Shown here: in pieces, positions 20,306 to 30,405 of the stretch
How the letters are laid out: every line of letters begins with the position of its first letter
How positions within the stretch are numbered: position 1 is the first letter of the stretch
NCBI RefSeq assembly: GCF_020524045.1
Contig: NZ_JAIVKL010000003.1
Location: 186,001 to 250,000, forward strand
Length of the DNA: 64,000 bases
Direction of reading: 5' to 3'
Origin: Metabacillus litoralis
GTDB lineage: Bacteria > Bacillota > Bacilli > Bacillales > Bacillaceae
Notes under the pieces: generated by a model
The model's input: the letters and a program-made list of their open reading frames with translations, nothing else
What the model was told of the DNA's origin: nothing
Databases searched by the model: none
Program-made: the position numbers and the translations under genes

Positions 20306-21874
20306 TTATTTACCCGGTATTAACTTTACTAAAAATCCTCCAATATAAGGTATTCGTTTAACCTCATCCTTTTCTACTAAATTTAATATAAATAACAACA
20401 AACAATAAATAATCGACGTCATCGATAGTGCCGCAAGTAACCGAATGACCATTGAAGCATTAAGTAATAGGTTTTCGTAGAATAAGTAACCTACTATACC
20501 AGATAAAATCATTGTTAAACCGCTTTTTACATAGTCCTTCACATAGATGGTGAAAGGAATGACTTTCATAACAGTGGCAAAATGTAATAATGTAGTAAGA
20601 GTAATCCCGATCACTATAGCTAATGCAGCACCCATTATACCTAGTGACGGTCTTGATGCTAAGACGAAAATTAATGCAGTTTTGACTGCAGATCCTATTA
20701 AGCTATTGATCATAGCAGCTTTTGCTAAATCCAAAGCTTGCAACACTGCTTGTAGGGGGCCCTGGAAATAATGAAATATAAAAAATGGTGCCATTACTTG
20801 AACAAATAGTGCTGATTTGCTGCTACCATACATAACTGTCATCAATGGTTCAGCAAAAACATATAACACAACACAGGAAAGACCACCACTTACAATTGAT
20901 AATCTTATTGCCTGCTGAAGCCTATGCTCAACAAGTTTTAGTTGATTTTGTGCCATGGCTTCACTTATAGCAGGAACTAAAGAGGTAGAAAGAGAATAAG
21001 TGATAAAAGAAGGCAACATAAGTAAAGGCAAAGCATAGCCTGTTAAACCACCATATTGGCTTGTGGCGACTGCTGTAGCAACGCCAGCGATGGCCAAACT
21101 ATTTGCAACAACAATTGGTTCGAAAAACCAGGCGATCGATCCTATAAATCTACTACCTGTTGTTGGCAAGGCAATACTCATTAGTTGCTGAAAGGTGTCT
21201 TTGCCATTTTTAGCTGATTTTAAGAAATTTCTACGTATTTTCATCTTCTTTTTGAGCTTGAACATTGTAGCTAAATAGATAAGTGAAACGAGTTCACCAA
21301 TAACAGCAGAAATCATTGCACCTGCAGCAGCATATTCAATTCCATATGGTAGGAAAGCACTTGTTAAAATGGCTACCAATGAAATTCTGACAATCTGCTC
21401 TAATACTTGAGAGATGGCAGCCGGTCGCATGTTTTGTTTGCCTTGAAAATACCCTCGAATGACTGAGGAGATGGCAACAATAGGAACGACTGGTGCAATA
21501 GCATATAATGGCCAAACTGTACGACCATCTCTAAACAATTCAGCTAAGTGAGGTGATAGAAAAATCATTGTTGGCGTGAAGATTAAACTGAGCAAACCAG
21601 TTATCGATAAAGAAACAACAAGAATTTTCTTTATTTTTCTTTGATCTCCCTGAGCTTCAGCTTCAGCAACTAATTTTGATATTGCAACAGGTAATCCAAG
21701 CTGTGTAATTGTAATAGCTAAAACGAGTGTAGGAACAGCCATCATATATAAGCCTACTCCTTCTTCACCGATAAACCTTGCGACAACAATTCGATTGATA
21801 AAACCTAAGACACGTGTAATAAATCCTGCTAATATTAAAATAAGCGTTCCTTTTAGAAACGTTTGCTTTGACAT
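20306..21874 (-). CDS. spoVB: stage V sporulation protein B, MOP-family flippase
   Basis: Polytopic membrane protein (about 14 segments) of the MOP exporter superfamily, needed for spore cortex synthesis and thought to act on lipid-linked precursors. Conserved stretches are GFINRIVVARFIGEEGVGLY, ISSVIRGYFQGKQNM, LPSFITYSLSTSLVPAISEA and FFIFHYFQGPLQAVLQALDL. The ATG at 21874 (MSKQTFLKGTLI) follows AGGGGAAAGGA and matches the family; an upstream ATG (21916) would add 14 unconserved residues. The product is 522 residues. A MITE lies directly after the stop. Confidence 0.95.
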   Translation of the reverse strand: MSKQTFLKGTLILILAGFITRVLGFINRIVVARFIGEEGVGLYMMAVPTLVLAITITQLGLPVAISKLVAEAEAQGDQRKIKKILVVSLSITGLLSLIFTPTMIFLSPHLAELFRDGRTVWPLYAIAPVVPIVAISSVIRGYFQGKQNMRPAAISQVLEQIVRISLVAILTSAFLPYGIEYAAAGAMISAVIGELVSLIYLATMFKLKKKMKIRRNFLKSAKNGKDTFQQLMSIALPTTGSRFIGSIAWFFEPIVVANSLAIAGVATAVATSQYGGLTGYALPLLMLPSFITYSLSTSLVPAISEAMAQNQLKLVEHRLQQAIRLSIVSGGLSCVVLYVFAEPLMTVMYGSSKSALFVQVMAPFFIFHYFQGPLQAVLQALDLAKAAMINSLIGSAVKTALIFVLASRPSLGIMGAALAIVIGITLTTLLHFATVMKVIPFTIYVKDYVKSGLTMILSGIVGYLFYENLLLNASMVIRLLAALSMTSIIYCLLLFILNLVEKDEVKRIPYIGGFLVKLIPGK

Positions 21875-22019
21875 TCCTTTCCCCTGCCTTCTCAAATAAC
21901 GTGGAATACTATACAATTACTATATGCATTGGATTAGGCCAAGCATGACAAGTTCTGTATAGAATATATAAGAAGACGAAATTGTTTACATAAGAAAATA
22001 AAGAAAAGGAGAGGTTTAT

Positions 22020-22313
22020 ATGGACAAGCAACCATTTGATCAATTTAGAGATCATGTTAAGCCTGCAATAAGAAGCAAACTTGAAGAATTTATTTTATTA
22101 GGATATCGTGATGTTTCAGAAGAAAAAGTATGGACATTTTTAAAAAATAAAAAATGGAGAAAAACGCCTGAATTATATGTTCATGAAGTAGTACGAGATG
22201 TTTTGGCTCTTAAAGTAGGCGATTTTATGAATTACGCAACAGTAGAATCATTTAAAAAAGAAAATTGGTTTGATAGTGATGAAGGAAAAGATCTGTTAAA
22301 AGGTCTTATTTAG
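22020..22313 (+). CDS. comN: post-transcriptional regulator ComN
   Basis: A 97-residue protein of the ComN family (B. subtilis yrzD). It is known to promote comE mRNA accumulation and to localise to the division site and poles with DivIVA. Conserved segments are PAIRSKLEEFILLGYRDVSE, VWTFLKNKKWRK and FMNYATVESFKKENWF. AAAGGAGAGG precedes the ATG. Position between spoVB and secDF agrees with B. subtilis. Confidence 0.9.
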   Translation: MDKQPFDQFRDHVKPAIRSKLEEFILLGYRDVSEEKVWTFLKNKKWRKTPELYVHEVVRDVLALKVGDFMNYATVESFKKENWFDSDEGKDLLKGLI

Positions 22314-22603
22314 CATTGATTACACTCTATATAAAGGCGTATAATTTTTTAGTGGAGAGATAACCTTTAAAAAGGGCTTTATTCTTAACTATTGATAGAT
22401 AACTTAAGATTCAAGCCATATAAATTGCAACTACTAAAATTGTAAGACTTTATTAATTTGAGTAACAATACATAAGTAAACAGTTAAAGATTATTATTAC
22501 AAATGAACAATAATTTTAATAACAATGAACACGAATGTTTTTGAAAGACTTTTTAAAGGACTTATTTTTATTCTATTGATTAGCAATTTAAGGAGGATAC
22601 ATA
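22314..22603. other. gap between comN and secDF, no feature seen
   Basis: AT-rich 290 bases with no credible gene, terminator or repeat. The secDF promoter must lie here but no convincing -35/-10 pair stands out. Confidence 0.6.
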
Positions 22604-24847
22604 ATGATCAAGCGAGGGCGCATCATTGCGTTTTTTCTACTTGTCCTAGTTGTGGGAAGCTTAATTGGTATGAACACAAACAAAGTGACAAACAACATCA
22701 TTTTAGGATTGGATTTACAAGGTGGGTTTGAAATACTTTATGAAGTTTTACCCGCAAATGATGGAGATGAAATAAATAGAGAAGTTTTAGTTAGTACAGT
22801 TAATGCTTTACAAAGACGTGCAAATGTTCTTGGAGTAAGTGAACCGAATATCCAAATAGAGGGTGAAGATCGTATTCGTGTTCAGCTTGCAGGAGTAAGT
22901 GATCAGAATAAAGCACGAGAAATTTTATCAACACAAGCTGAACTTACTTTTCGTGATTATGAAGATAAAGAAATGTTAAATGGTTCGGATTTAGTTGAAA
23001 GTGGTGCTAAGCAGTCATTTGACGATAAGGGAGCACCTAATGTTGCAATAAAACTTAAGGAAGCGTCCAAATTTAAAGATGTTACACAAGAAATCGTAGG
23101 TAATACTCCATATAATCAGCTGGTTATTTGGTTAGATTATGAAGAAGGTGACTCTTATCAAGAGGAAGTGACGAAAGAGAATCCAAAGTATCTTTCTGCA
23201 CCAAATGTAGATCAAGTTTTTAATCAAACAGATGTAACAATAACAGGAAATTTCACGATTGCTGAGGCACAGGATTTAGCTAATTTATTAAATGCAGGTT
23301 CACTTCCTGTAAAATTAAAAGAGCTATATTCAACTTCAATTGGTGCACAATTTGGTGAACAAGCACTTGATCAGACAGTACTTGCAGGAATAATTGGTAT
23401 TTCAGTTATATTCTTGTTTATGTTATTCTTCTATCGTTTACCAGGTATTATTGCAGTTGTCACTTTATCAACATACATCTATGTTATTCTTCAAGTATTT
23501 GACTGGATGAATGGGGTATTAACATTACCGGGGATTGCCGCATTAATACTTGGAGTTGGTATGGCAGTAGATGCAAACATTATTACATATGAACGGATTA
23601 AAGAAGAATTAAAATTAGGAAGAACAGTTCGTTCAGCATTTAAAGCAGGAACAAGACGTTCATTTGCAACTATATTTGATGCAAACATCACGACAATGTT
23701 AGCAGGAGCTGTATTATTTTTCTTTGGTACAAGCTCTGTTAAAGGATTTGCCACAATGTTAATCATCAGTATTGTTGTTAGCTTTTTAACGGCTGTTTTC
23801 TTAACAAGAATTCTACTAGCATTATTAGTTGAAAGTCGTTGGTTAGATAAAAAGAAAGGTTATTTCGGAGTCAAAAAAGAGCATATACTAAGTATTGAAG
23901 ATACTGACGATGATACAATCGCGCCAACACAATTTGATAAAGTTGATTTCTTAAAACACCGTAAAAAGTTTTTTATGTTATCTTCTGTTCTAGTTATCGC
24001 TGGTTTCGTCATTCTACTTATTTTCAAATTAAACTTAGGAATAGATTTTGCAAGTGGAACACGAATTGAGGTTCTTGCAGATAAAACCCTAACAGCAGAA
24101 GAAGTAGAAACAGAAATGGGTAAACTAGATATAGATGTGGATGATGTTGTTCTTGCTGGAAATGAGAGTGAAATTGGTGTTGCTCGTTTTAAAACCGTAT
24201 TAGATCAACAAAAAATTGCAGAAGTGAAAAATCACTTTAAAGAAAAATATGGCTCAGAACCAAATGTTAGCACCGTTTCTCCAACAGTTGGAGAAGAACT
24301 TGCTAGAAATGCTATGTTAGGAGTACTTATTGCCTCAATCGGTATTATTATTTATGTATCAATTCGCTTTGAGTTTTATATGGCATTAGCATCAATAGTA
24401 GCACTGTTACATGATGCATTCTTTATTATTGCTTTCTTCAGCATTACTCGATTAGAAGTTGACATTACGTTCATTGCAGCTGTGTTAACGATCGTCGGTT
24501 ATTCAATAAACGATACCATTGTTACATTTGACCGAATTCGAGAACTTTATAAAAAGAAAAAGGTTAAAACAATTGAAGATTTACAATTTATTGTAAACAG
24601 AAGTCTGCAGCAAACATTTACAAGATCCATTAATACAGTTCTTACCGTTGTTATAGCAGTGATCGCCTTAATGATTTTTGGAAGTTCATCAATCACAAAC
24701 TTCTCCATTGCTTTATTAGTAGGATTAGTTTCTGGAACTTATTCATCTCTCTTTATTGCTGCGCAGCTTTGGTTAATATGGAAAGGAAAGCAGCTTACGA
24801 AGAAAAAAGATGTTCAGGCTACTGTAAGTGATGAGCCACAAATTTAA
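22604..24847 (+). CDS. secDF: protein translocase subunit SecDF (fused)
   Basis: Proton-motive-force-driven helper of Sec export, as a natural SecD-SecF fusion of 747 residues, typical of Bacillus. The SecD half carries LGLDLQGGFEILYEV, the large extracytoplasmic domain, and VGMAVDANIITYERIKEE. The SecF half starts near residue 445, with LNLGIDFASGTRIEV and VGYSINDTIVTFDRIRE. About twelve membrane segments in two sets of six. AAGGAGG precedes the ATG. It is followed by a long hairpin and a MITE rather than a simple terminator. Confidence 0.98.
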   Translation: MIKRGRIIAFFLLVLVVGSLIGMNTNKVTNNIILGLDLQGGFEILYEVLPANDGDEINREVLVSTVNALQRRANVLGVSEPNIQIEGEDRIRVQLAGVSDQNKAREILSTQAELTFRDYEDKEMLNGSDLVESGAKQSFDDKGAPNVAIKLKEASKFKDVTQEIVGNTPYNQLVIWLDYEEGDSYQEEVTKENPKYLSAPNVDQVFNQTDVTITGNFTIAEAQDLANLLNAGSLPVKLKELYSTSIGAQFGEQALDQTVLAGIIGISVIFLFMLFFYRLPGIIAVVTLSTYIYVILQVFDWMNGVLTLPGIAALILGVGMAVDANIITYERIKEELKLGRTVRSAFKAGTRRSFATIFDANITTMLAGAVLFFFGTSSVKGFATMLIISIVVSFLTAVFLTRILLALLVESRWLDKKKGYFGVKKEHILSIEDTDDDTIAPTQFDKVDFLKHRKKFFMLSSVLVIAGFVILLIFKLNLGIDFASGTRIEVLADKTLTAEEVETEMGKLDIDVDDVVLAGNESEIGVARFKTVLDQQKIAEVKNHFKEKYGSEPNVSTVSPTVGEELARNAMLGVLIASIGIIIYVSIRFEFYMALASIVALLHDAFFIIAFFSITRLEVDITFIAAVLTIVGYSINDTIVTFDRIRELYKKKKVKTIEDLQFIVNRSLQQTFTRSINTVLTVVIAVIALMIFGSSSITNFSIALLVGLVSGTYSSLFIAAQLWLIWKGKQLTKKKDVQATVSDEPQI

Positions 24848-24953
24848 TTTGGATTGTTTTCTTCATGTTGATTAGAAATAACATAGTGTGGAGAGCCCAA
24901 ATTCTTGTATATATCTAAAAACAAATCTTGCTAAACAACCATAATAAAAATTC

Positions 24954-25034
24954 GGGTCACCCCTCTTTTTCAATAACGTATTAAATTAGTGATGAGATGA
25001 GCTCACTAGTTAATACAAATAGAGGGGATGACCC
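24954..25034. repeat. long inverted repeat downstream of secDF
   Basis: Outer arms GGGTCACCCCTCT and AGAGGGGATGACCC enclose inner arms GTATTAAATTAGTGA and TCACTAGTTAATAC, giving an 80-base cruciform-like structure with one internal bulge. It may terminate secDF transcription although there is no T run of terminator type. The origin is unclear. Confidence 0.8.
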
Positions 25035-25069
25035 TTATTTATTCATAAGAGTTGGTTATCATATGGATA

Positions 25070-25195
25070 GGCTGTTTTCGACACTGTATCAAGTCTAATG
25101 GCATCTTTTCTTCATAAAATAGTACCCTTTTAGTGAGAAAAACTGTTTTCACTCGAGATTTTGGTTACATAGCAACAATCCTTCAGAAAAGAGCC
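25070..25195 (-). mobile_element. internally deleted MITE copy
   Basis: A 126-bp reverse copy (ends GGCTGTTTTCG and CAGAAAAGAGCC) with perfect direct octamers TATGGATA at 25062-25069 and 25196-25203. It lacks about 35 bases near the GGCTG end relative to full copies. It lies between secDF and the CDF transporter gene, ending 29 bases before the latter's start. Confidence 0.9.
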
Positions 25196-25224
25196 TATGG
25201 ATAACAGGATAAGAGGTGAGAATA

Positions 25225-26118
25225 ATGAATAACAAAGATCGTTTTAAACAAGCTGAATTTGCAGCCATGATAGGTGTTGTAGGCAATATCGTCTTGGCGA
25301 TAATTAAAGGAGTTGTAGGGGTTATATCAGAAAGTAGAGCATTAATCGCTGATGCTGTTCATTCTGCTTCAGATGTTGCTGGCTCCTTAGCGGTGTTTAT
25401 TGGTGTTCGTGCTGCTAAACAACCACCTGATGATGATCATCCTTATGGACATGGTAAAGCTGAATCTATTGCTGCAATTATTGTAGCTGTTTTGTTATTT
25501 TTAGTAGGCTTAGAAATTGGGAAATCATCCATTGAAGCTTTCTTTCAAGAAATTGAGGCTCCTAAAACTTTGGCCATTTATGCTGTTATCTTATCAATCA
25601 TTGTAAAAGAATGGATGTTTCAATATAAGTTTAAACTGGGTAAAAGAATTAAGAGTGATGCGATTATAGCGAATGCATATGAACATCGATCAGATGTATA
25701 TTCTTCAATTGCAGCATTAATTGGAATTGGAGCTGCTATTATTGGACAAAGAATTGGCATAGATTGGTTAGTATATGCTGATCCAATAGCAGGACTATTA
25801 GTATCAATATTAGTCATTAAAATGGCATGGAAGCTTGGTTCAGAATCGATCCATACAACTTTAGATCATGTATTACATGACGAGGATATTACTGAATTAA
25901 AAGAAACGGTAAACAAGATAAGTGAAATAAAGAAAATTGATGAACTATATGCTCGTGAACATGGGCACTATGTCATTATTGATATCAAAATATCAGTTGA
26001 TCCACATATGACTGTTGAAGAAGGTCATAACATTGGAAAACTAGTGAAAGAAAAATTAATGAGTGAACATGAACATGTGCAAAATGTACTTGTACATATC
26101 AATCCATATTCACCATAA
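25225..26118 (+). CDS. cation diffusion facilitator (CDF) family transporter
   Basis: A 297-residue metal/proton antiporter with six membrane helices. Metal-site motifs are ALIADAVHSASDVAGS (helix 2) and HRSDVYSSIAA (helix 5), with HPYGHGKAESIAA after helix 2. The C-terminal cytoplasmic domain is about residues 205-295. The substrate (Zn, Mn, Fe or Co) cannot be assigned. The ATG at 25225 is preferred over GTG 25216, which overlaps the ribosome-binding site GAGGTGAG. The MITE's duplicated octamer ends 21 bases upstream, so the gene's promoter may lie in or beyond the element. Confidence 0.93.
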   Translation: MNNKDRFKQAEFAAMIGVVGNIVLAIIKGVVGVISESRALIADAVHSASDVAGSLAVFIGVRAAKQPPDDDHPYGHGKAESIAAIIVAVLLFLVGLEIGKSSIEAFFQEIEAPKTLAIYAVILSIIVKEWMFQYKFKLGKRIKSDAIIANAYEHRSDVYSSIAALIGIGAAIIGQRIGIDWLVYADPIAGLLVSILVIKMAWKLGSESIHTTLDHVLHDEDITELKETVNKISEIKKIDELYAREHGHYVIIDIKISVDPHMTVEEGHNIGKLVKEKLMSEHEHVQNVLVHINPYSP

Positions 26119-26136
26119 AATACTGGAGGTATTTTA

Positions 26137-26466
26137 ATGAAACGTCAGTGGAGTATTGTTGTTGCTATCATTTTTGCTCTTATCATTGCCATATTTGCTG
26201 TAATCAATGTTGAGCCTGTAAAGGTGGATTATTTGTTTGGTACATCTGAATGGCCGCTAATTCTAATAATACTAGGATCTGTACTAATGGGAGGGTTTAT
26301 CATCGCATCTGCAGGTGTAGTTAGAATTTTATCAATACAGAGAAAACTCAAAATCACTGAAAAAGAAAATATAAAATTAAAAGAAGAACTAGAAGCCTTA
26401 AAGGAAGAGCCTGTTCATTTACCAAAAAATGAAGTGCAGAACGAAGAAGAAAAGCAACCTGAATAA
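26137..26466 (+). CDS. yrvD: LapA-domain membrane protein (YrvD)
   Basis: A 109-residue protein with two membrane helices (VVAIIFALIIAIFAVINVEP and ILIILGSVLMGGFIIASAGV) enclosing the LapA-type NVEPVKVDYLFGTSEWP segment. A charged coiled-coil tail (RKLKITEKENIKLKEELEAL) ends in acidic residues. It matches B. subtilis yrvD upstream of recJ. 18 bases after the CDF gene with TGGAGG, so probably co-transcribed. Function unknown. Confidence 0.85.
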   Translation: MKRQWSIVVAIIFALIIAIFAVINVEPVKVDYLFGTSEWPLILIILGSVLMGGFIIASAGVVRILSIQRKLKITEKENIKLKEELEALKEEPVHLPKNEVQNEEEKQPE

Positions 26467-26473
26467 TTTTCAA

Positions 26474-26580
26474 AGTCTTTTTCTTAAAGCTTGTTATATA
26501 CCAAGTTGACGTATGGAACGGGTATTATCTCATAAAAGATACGATTTCTAGAAGAAAAGATGCTACTAGACTTTATTTAG
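26474..26580 (+). mobile_element. decayed MITE fragment
   Basis: Shares the left and central parts of the family (TCTTTTTCTTAAAGCTTGTT, then GAAGAAAAGATGCTACTAGA) in the + orientation but lacks a recognisable right end and target duplication. Confidence 0.5.
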
Positions 26581-26738
26581 TTTTTACTTAAGCCCCTAAA
26601 AACAACAAACGAAAAAAGTCTGTGGAAAGAGAATATAATGTTGCTCACATCACTTTACGTAGTACTAGTTACATAAAAAAGAGTTACTCATTTGTTCTTC
26701 AGTAAATACTGATTAACAGTTGGAATATTATACTTAAA

Positions 26739-26767
26739 TTGAAACCCCTTGACCACTCTTGTATAAT
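26739..26767 (+). promoter_or_regulatory. sigma-A promoter of recJ
   Basis: TTGAAA, a 17-base spacer and TATAAT. The expected transcript start is about 16 bases before the recJ ATG. Confidence 0.75.
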
Positions 26768-26789
26768 GGGATGGTTGAGGGGTGAAACT

Positions 26790-29150
26790 ATGTTAAAAGC
26801 AAAAACAAGATGGTTGGTTCAACCAACTGATGAATCTTTGATTAATACATTAGTAGAAGAATTGTCAATAACTCCACTCGTAGCGTCATTACTTGTTAAC
26901 CGCGGGATTCATTCTACAATCGAAGCACGAAAGTTTTTACAAATAGAGACACAAGAATTTCACGATCCTTTTATATTAAAAGATATGGACAAAGCAGTTC
27001 ATCGAATAAAACAAGCCATTGAAAATAATGAACATATCCTTGTTTATGGGGACTATGATGCTGATGGTGTTAGTAGTACTACAGTGCTGCTAACGACACT
27101 AAGAAAAATAGGGGCACATGCTGATTTTTATATACCTAATCGTTTTACAGAAGGTTATGGACCTAATGAGGCTGCATTTAGAAAAGCACATGAAAGTGGT
27201 TTTTCATTAATTATTACTGTAGATACAGGTATATCAGCTGTTCATGAAGCTGATGTTGCAAAAGAACTCGGTATTGATTTAATCATTACAGATCACCATG
27301 AACCAGGTCCTATTCTTCCAGATTCTTTCGCGATTATTCATCCAAAACAACCTGGTTGCTCTTATCCGTTCAAAGAATTAGCAGGAGTAGGAGTAGCTTT
27401 TAAATTAAGTCATGCTTTACTAGGAGTCGTTCCTTCTGATTTATTAGAAGTGGCAGCTATTGGAACAATTGCAGACCTTGTTACACTTCATGGAGAAAAT
27501 AGATTAATCGCTAAAAAAGGAATTCAACAATTAAAGTCTACAAAACGTATTGGTTTGAAGGCTCTTCTAAAAATTGCAAATGTCGATCAAAAAGATATTA
27601 CTGAAGATACAATAGGATTTGCAATAGGGCCAAGAATTAATGCTGTAGGTCGACTTCAGTCAGCAGATCCAGCTGTTGATTTGTTATTATCAGATAATGA
27701 AGAAGAAGCCTTTTTAATTGCTGAAGAAATTGATGCTTTAAATAAAGAAAGACAAAAGCTAGTTAATACAATGACAGAGGAAGCGATCGAAGAAGTAGAA
27801 AATAATTTTCCTGTCGAAGACAATCCTGTGTTAATTATTGCAAAAGAAGGATGGAATCCAGGGGTAGTCGGGATTGTTGCTTCAAGATTAGTTGAGCGGT
27901 ATTATCGTCCAACAATCGTTTTAAGTATCGATCATGAAAAGGGAATTGCTAAAGGCTCAGCACGAAGTATTGCTGGTTTTGATTTATTTGAAAATTTATC
28001 AACATGTCGAGAGATTTTACCACATTTTGGTGGTCATCCAATGGCAGCTGGTATGACCCTTCAGCTTGAAAATGTTGATCTTCTTCGGAAAAGGTTAGTA
28101 GAGCTAGCTAAAAATCAGCTAACTGACGACGATTTTACGCCAATTACAAAAGTAGATGTAAGCTGTATGCTAGAAGACATAACGGTAAAGTCTATTGAAG
28201 AAATGCAGCAACTTTCACCGTTTGGAATGAACAATCCAAAGCCAGTTGTTCAAGTAGAAAATGTCACATTAGCAAACATCAGAAAAATTGGTGCAAATCA
28301 AACACATTTGAAATTAGTTTTTTCACAAGATGAACATCAGCTTGATAGTGTTGGGTTTGGATTTGGCTACATTCATGACGAACTATCACCTGCAGTTAAA
28401 CTATCAGCAATTGGTGAACTAACAATAAACGAATGGAATAATCATCGTAAACCGCAAATCATGCTTCAAGACGTAAAGGTAGATGAATGGCAGCTTTATG
28501 ATTATCGTGGCACACGTAATATAGACAAGCTAATAAATAGTGCAAATGCTGGGAATTTTACGGTTATTACATTCCAACTTTCTACATTTGAATCGATGAA
28601 AGAGAAAGGAATAGTGGATAACTTATATTTAATCGAAACAAAGGAAGATGCAGAGAATGTTGCTGTTGCTCAAAAAAACATCGCATTAATCGATATTCCA
28701 TCGTCAGTAGAGTTAATTGACTCTCTTTTTTCACAAGGAAGACCAGATCGTATTTATTCTGTATTTATACAAGAAGCTGATCATTTCTTTGCAACCATTC
28801 CAACACGTGAACACTTTAAGTGGTATTATGGCTTCTTATTAAAAAAAGGAACGTTTAACGTAACTGAGCAGGGGCAACAATTAGCTAAACATAAAGGATG
28901 GTCTAAAGAGACAATAGAATTTATGTCACAGGTGTTTTTTGAACTGAAATTTGTTACAATAGAAAATGGTGTTATTTCGACAAATTCTTCATCTCAAAAA
29001 AGAGATTTAACAGAGTCGAAAACTTATGCCCAAAAACAGTTGAAAATAGAATTAGAAAAAACGTTATTATATACATCATATATGCAATTAAAGCAGTGGT
29101 TTGAAGAACGTTTTCAAAAAACTAACGAAGATGCGCATGTGAATGTATAA
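26790..29150 (+). CDS. recJ: single-stranded-DNA exonuclease RecJ
   Basis: 5'-3' ssDNA exonuclease of recombination and mismatch repair. The 786 residues equal the B. subtilis length. The DHH phosphoesterase core shows [30 protein letters not shown] and [11 protein letters not shown], and the DHHA1 part shows [14 protein letters not shown]. An OB domain and a Bacillus-specific C-terminal extension follow. The ATG at 26790 follows GAGGGGTGA; a longer in-frame start (26739) lies within the promoter. It overlaps no gene but leads directly into apt. Confidence 0.97.
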   Translation: MLKAKTRWLVQPTDESLINTLVEELSITPLVASLLVNRGIHSTIEARKFLQIETQEFHDPFILKDMDKAVHRIKQAIENNEHILVYGDYDADGVSSTTVLLTTLRKIGAHADFYIPNRFTEGYGPNEAAFRKAHESGFSLIITVDTGISAVHEADVAKELGIDLIITDHHEPGPILPDSFAIIHPKQPGCSYPFKELAGVGVAFKLSHALLGVVPSDLLEVAAIGTIADLVTLHGENRLIAKKGIQQLKSTKRIGLKALLKIANVDQKDITEDTIGFAIGPRINAVGRLQSADPAVDLLLSDNEEEAFLIAEEIDALNKERQKLVNTMTEEAIEEVENNFPVEDNPVLIIAKEGWNPGVVGIVASRLVERYYRPTIVLSIDHEKGIAKGSARSIAGFDLFENLSTCREILPHFGGHPMAAGMTLQLENVDLLRKRLVELAKNQLTDDDFTPITKVDVSCMLEDITVKSIEEMQQLSPFGMNNPKPVVQVENVTLANIRKIGANQTHLKLVFSQDEHQLDSVGFGFGYIHDELSPAVKLSAIGELTINEWNNHRKPQIMLQDVKVDEWQLYDYRGTRNIDKLINSANAGNFTVITFQLSTFESMKEKGIVDNLYLIETKEDAENVAVAQKNIALIDIPSSVELIDSLFSQGRPDRIYSVFIQEADHFFATIPTREHFKWYYGFLLKKGTFNVTEQGQQLAKHKGWSKETIEFMSQVFFELKFVTIENGVISTNSSSQKRDLTESKTYAQKQLKIELEKTLLYTSYMQLKQWFEERFQKTNEDAHVNV

Positions 29151-29166
29151 GGAGGACATTGAGAAA

Positions 29167-29679
29167 ATGGATTTAAAGCAATTCGTAACAGTCGTACCTG
29201 ATTATCCAAAACCAGGTATCCAATTTAAGGATATTACTACTTTAATGGATAACGGAGATGCGTATAGATATGCTACAGACCAAATAGTAGACTATGCTCG
29301 TGAAAAACAAATTGATCTTATCGTTGGTCCTGAAGCACGTGGATTTATCATCGGTTGCCCAGTAGCTTATTCACTTGGTGTAGGTTTTGCTCCTGTTCGT
29401 AAAGAAGGGAAATTGCCTCGAGAAGTTGTTCGTGTAGAATATGGTCTTGAATATGGTAAAGATGTTTTAACTATTCATAAAGACGCAATTAAACCAGGAC
29501 AACGTGTGTTAATTACTGATGATTTACTTGCAACAGGTGGAACAATCGAAGCAACAATCAAGCTTGTTGAAGAGCTTGGAGGAGTAGTAGCAGGGATTGC
29601 TTTCTTGATCGAACTATCATATTTAGATGGACGTAAGTTATTAGATGGTTATGAAGTATTAACATTAATGACTTATTAA
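29167..29679 (+). CDS. apt: adenine phosphoribosyltransferase
   Basis: Salvages adenine to AMP with PRPP. The 170-residue protein carries [19 protein letters not shown], the flexible-loop region [20 protein letters not shown] and the PRPP-binding motif [16 protein letters not shown]. The ATG at 29167 ([19 protein letters not shown]) lies 17 bases past recJ after AAGGAGG. Two hairpins follow. A 0.73-kb gap separates apt from relA, longer than the compact arrangement usual here. Confidence 0.97.
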   Translation: MDLKQFVTVVPDYPKPGIQFKDITTLMDNGDAYRYATDQIVDYAREKQIDLIVGPEARGFIIGCPVAYSLGVGFAPVRKEGKLPREVVRVEYGLEYGKDVLTIHKDAIKPGQRVLITDDLLATGGTIEATIKLVEELGGVVAGIAFLIELSYLDGRKLLDGYEVLTLMTY

Positions 29680-29749
29680 TTAGTTGGTCTATGATAAAAT
29701 AATAGCTAAAACAGAGAAGATGATTTTTTTAATAAAATCACTTCTCTGT

Positions 29750-29780
29750 AAAAAAAGAGCACTCTTACGGGTGCTTTTTT
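29750..29780 (+). terminator. terminator of the recJ-apt operon
   Basis: AAAAAAGAGCAC...GTGCTTTTTT with a long loop and final T run. It is immediately preceded by another hairpin, ACAGAGAAG/CTTCTCTGT at 29710-29749. Confidence 0.75.
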
Positions 29781-29800
29781 CAAAAGAGTTTGTTACAAAA

Positions 29801-29960
29801 GACATTTTTCGTAAACTCTGTTGCTTTTGGTCAATTGAAAAATTCTGCACTGTATAAAGTATAGTGGCATCTTTTCTTCTTAGATTTGTACATTTTTTGT
29901 CAAAACACTGTTTTTAATGAATATATAGGTTATTTAGTAACAATCTTTCAGAAAAGAGCC
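29801..29960 (-). mobile_element. MITE copy without a recognisable target duplication
   Basis: A 160-bp reverse copy whose right end CAGAAAAGAGCC is perfect and left end GACATTTTTCG is degenerate. Flanking octamers TTACAAAA and TTTCGAAT do not match, so the copy is old or was rearranged. Confidence 0.8.
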
Positions 29961-30405
29961 TTTCGAATAGATCTCAGTATAAAAAGTTTACGAGGTTATA
30001 TAAACAATTTTTCCTCTTCATATACATAAAGTTGTGTTGATATTCATTATTCTCCTCATCTGTTTACCTTTCATTAGAGAATGCATAACTTCTTTGTAGC
30101 TACCATAATAAATGAGGAATTGGTCTCTGTTTATCAATGAAACCATTATTTGGTTTGTTAAAAAGATTGAATTCTCTTTACATCTACTCACTTTTTATTG
30201 ATAATAGTTACAATATAGTAAATTTTCTAATAGGAAGATCGTAGGGTTCTCTTCACTATTAATTTAGTTAATACTAGTTGTTTTCAACTGGAAACGGTTC
30301 ATACATGTTCTTTATGTTAGTTTTTAATTTGTTAACAGATAAAAGTCGTTTCACTCCGGTTTGATGGAGTTCAAATAAAGTTTTCATTATAAAAAAGGTG
30401 ATTTC
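29961..30405. other. relA upstream region, no gene seen
   Basis: 445 AT-rich bases with only very short ORFs. It must contain the relA promoter, but no unambiguous -35/-10 pair or leader structure could be read. Confidence 0.6.

Noticed and set aside
29680-30405. Possible riboswitch or small gene before relA
   Set aside because: Apart from hairpins after apt and a MITE copy, no conserved riboswitch motif or credible ORF could be seen.
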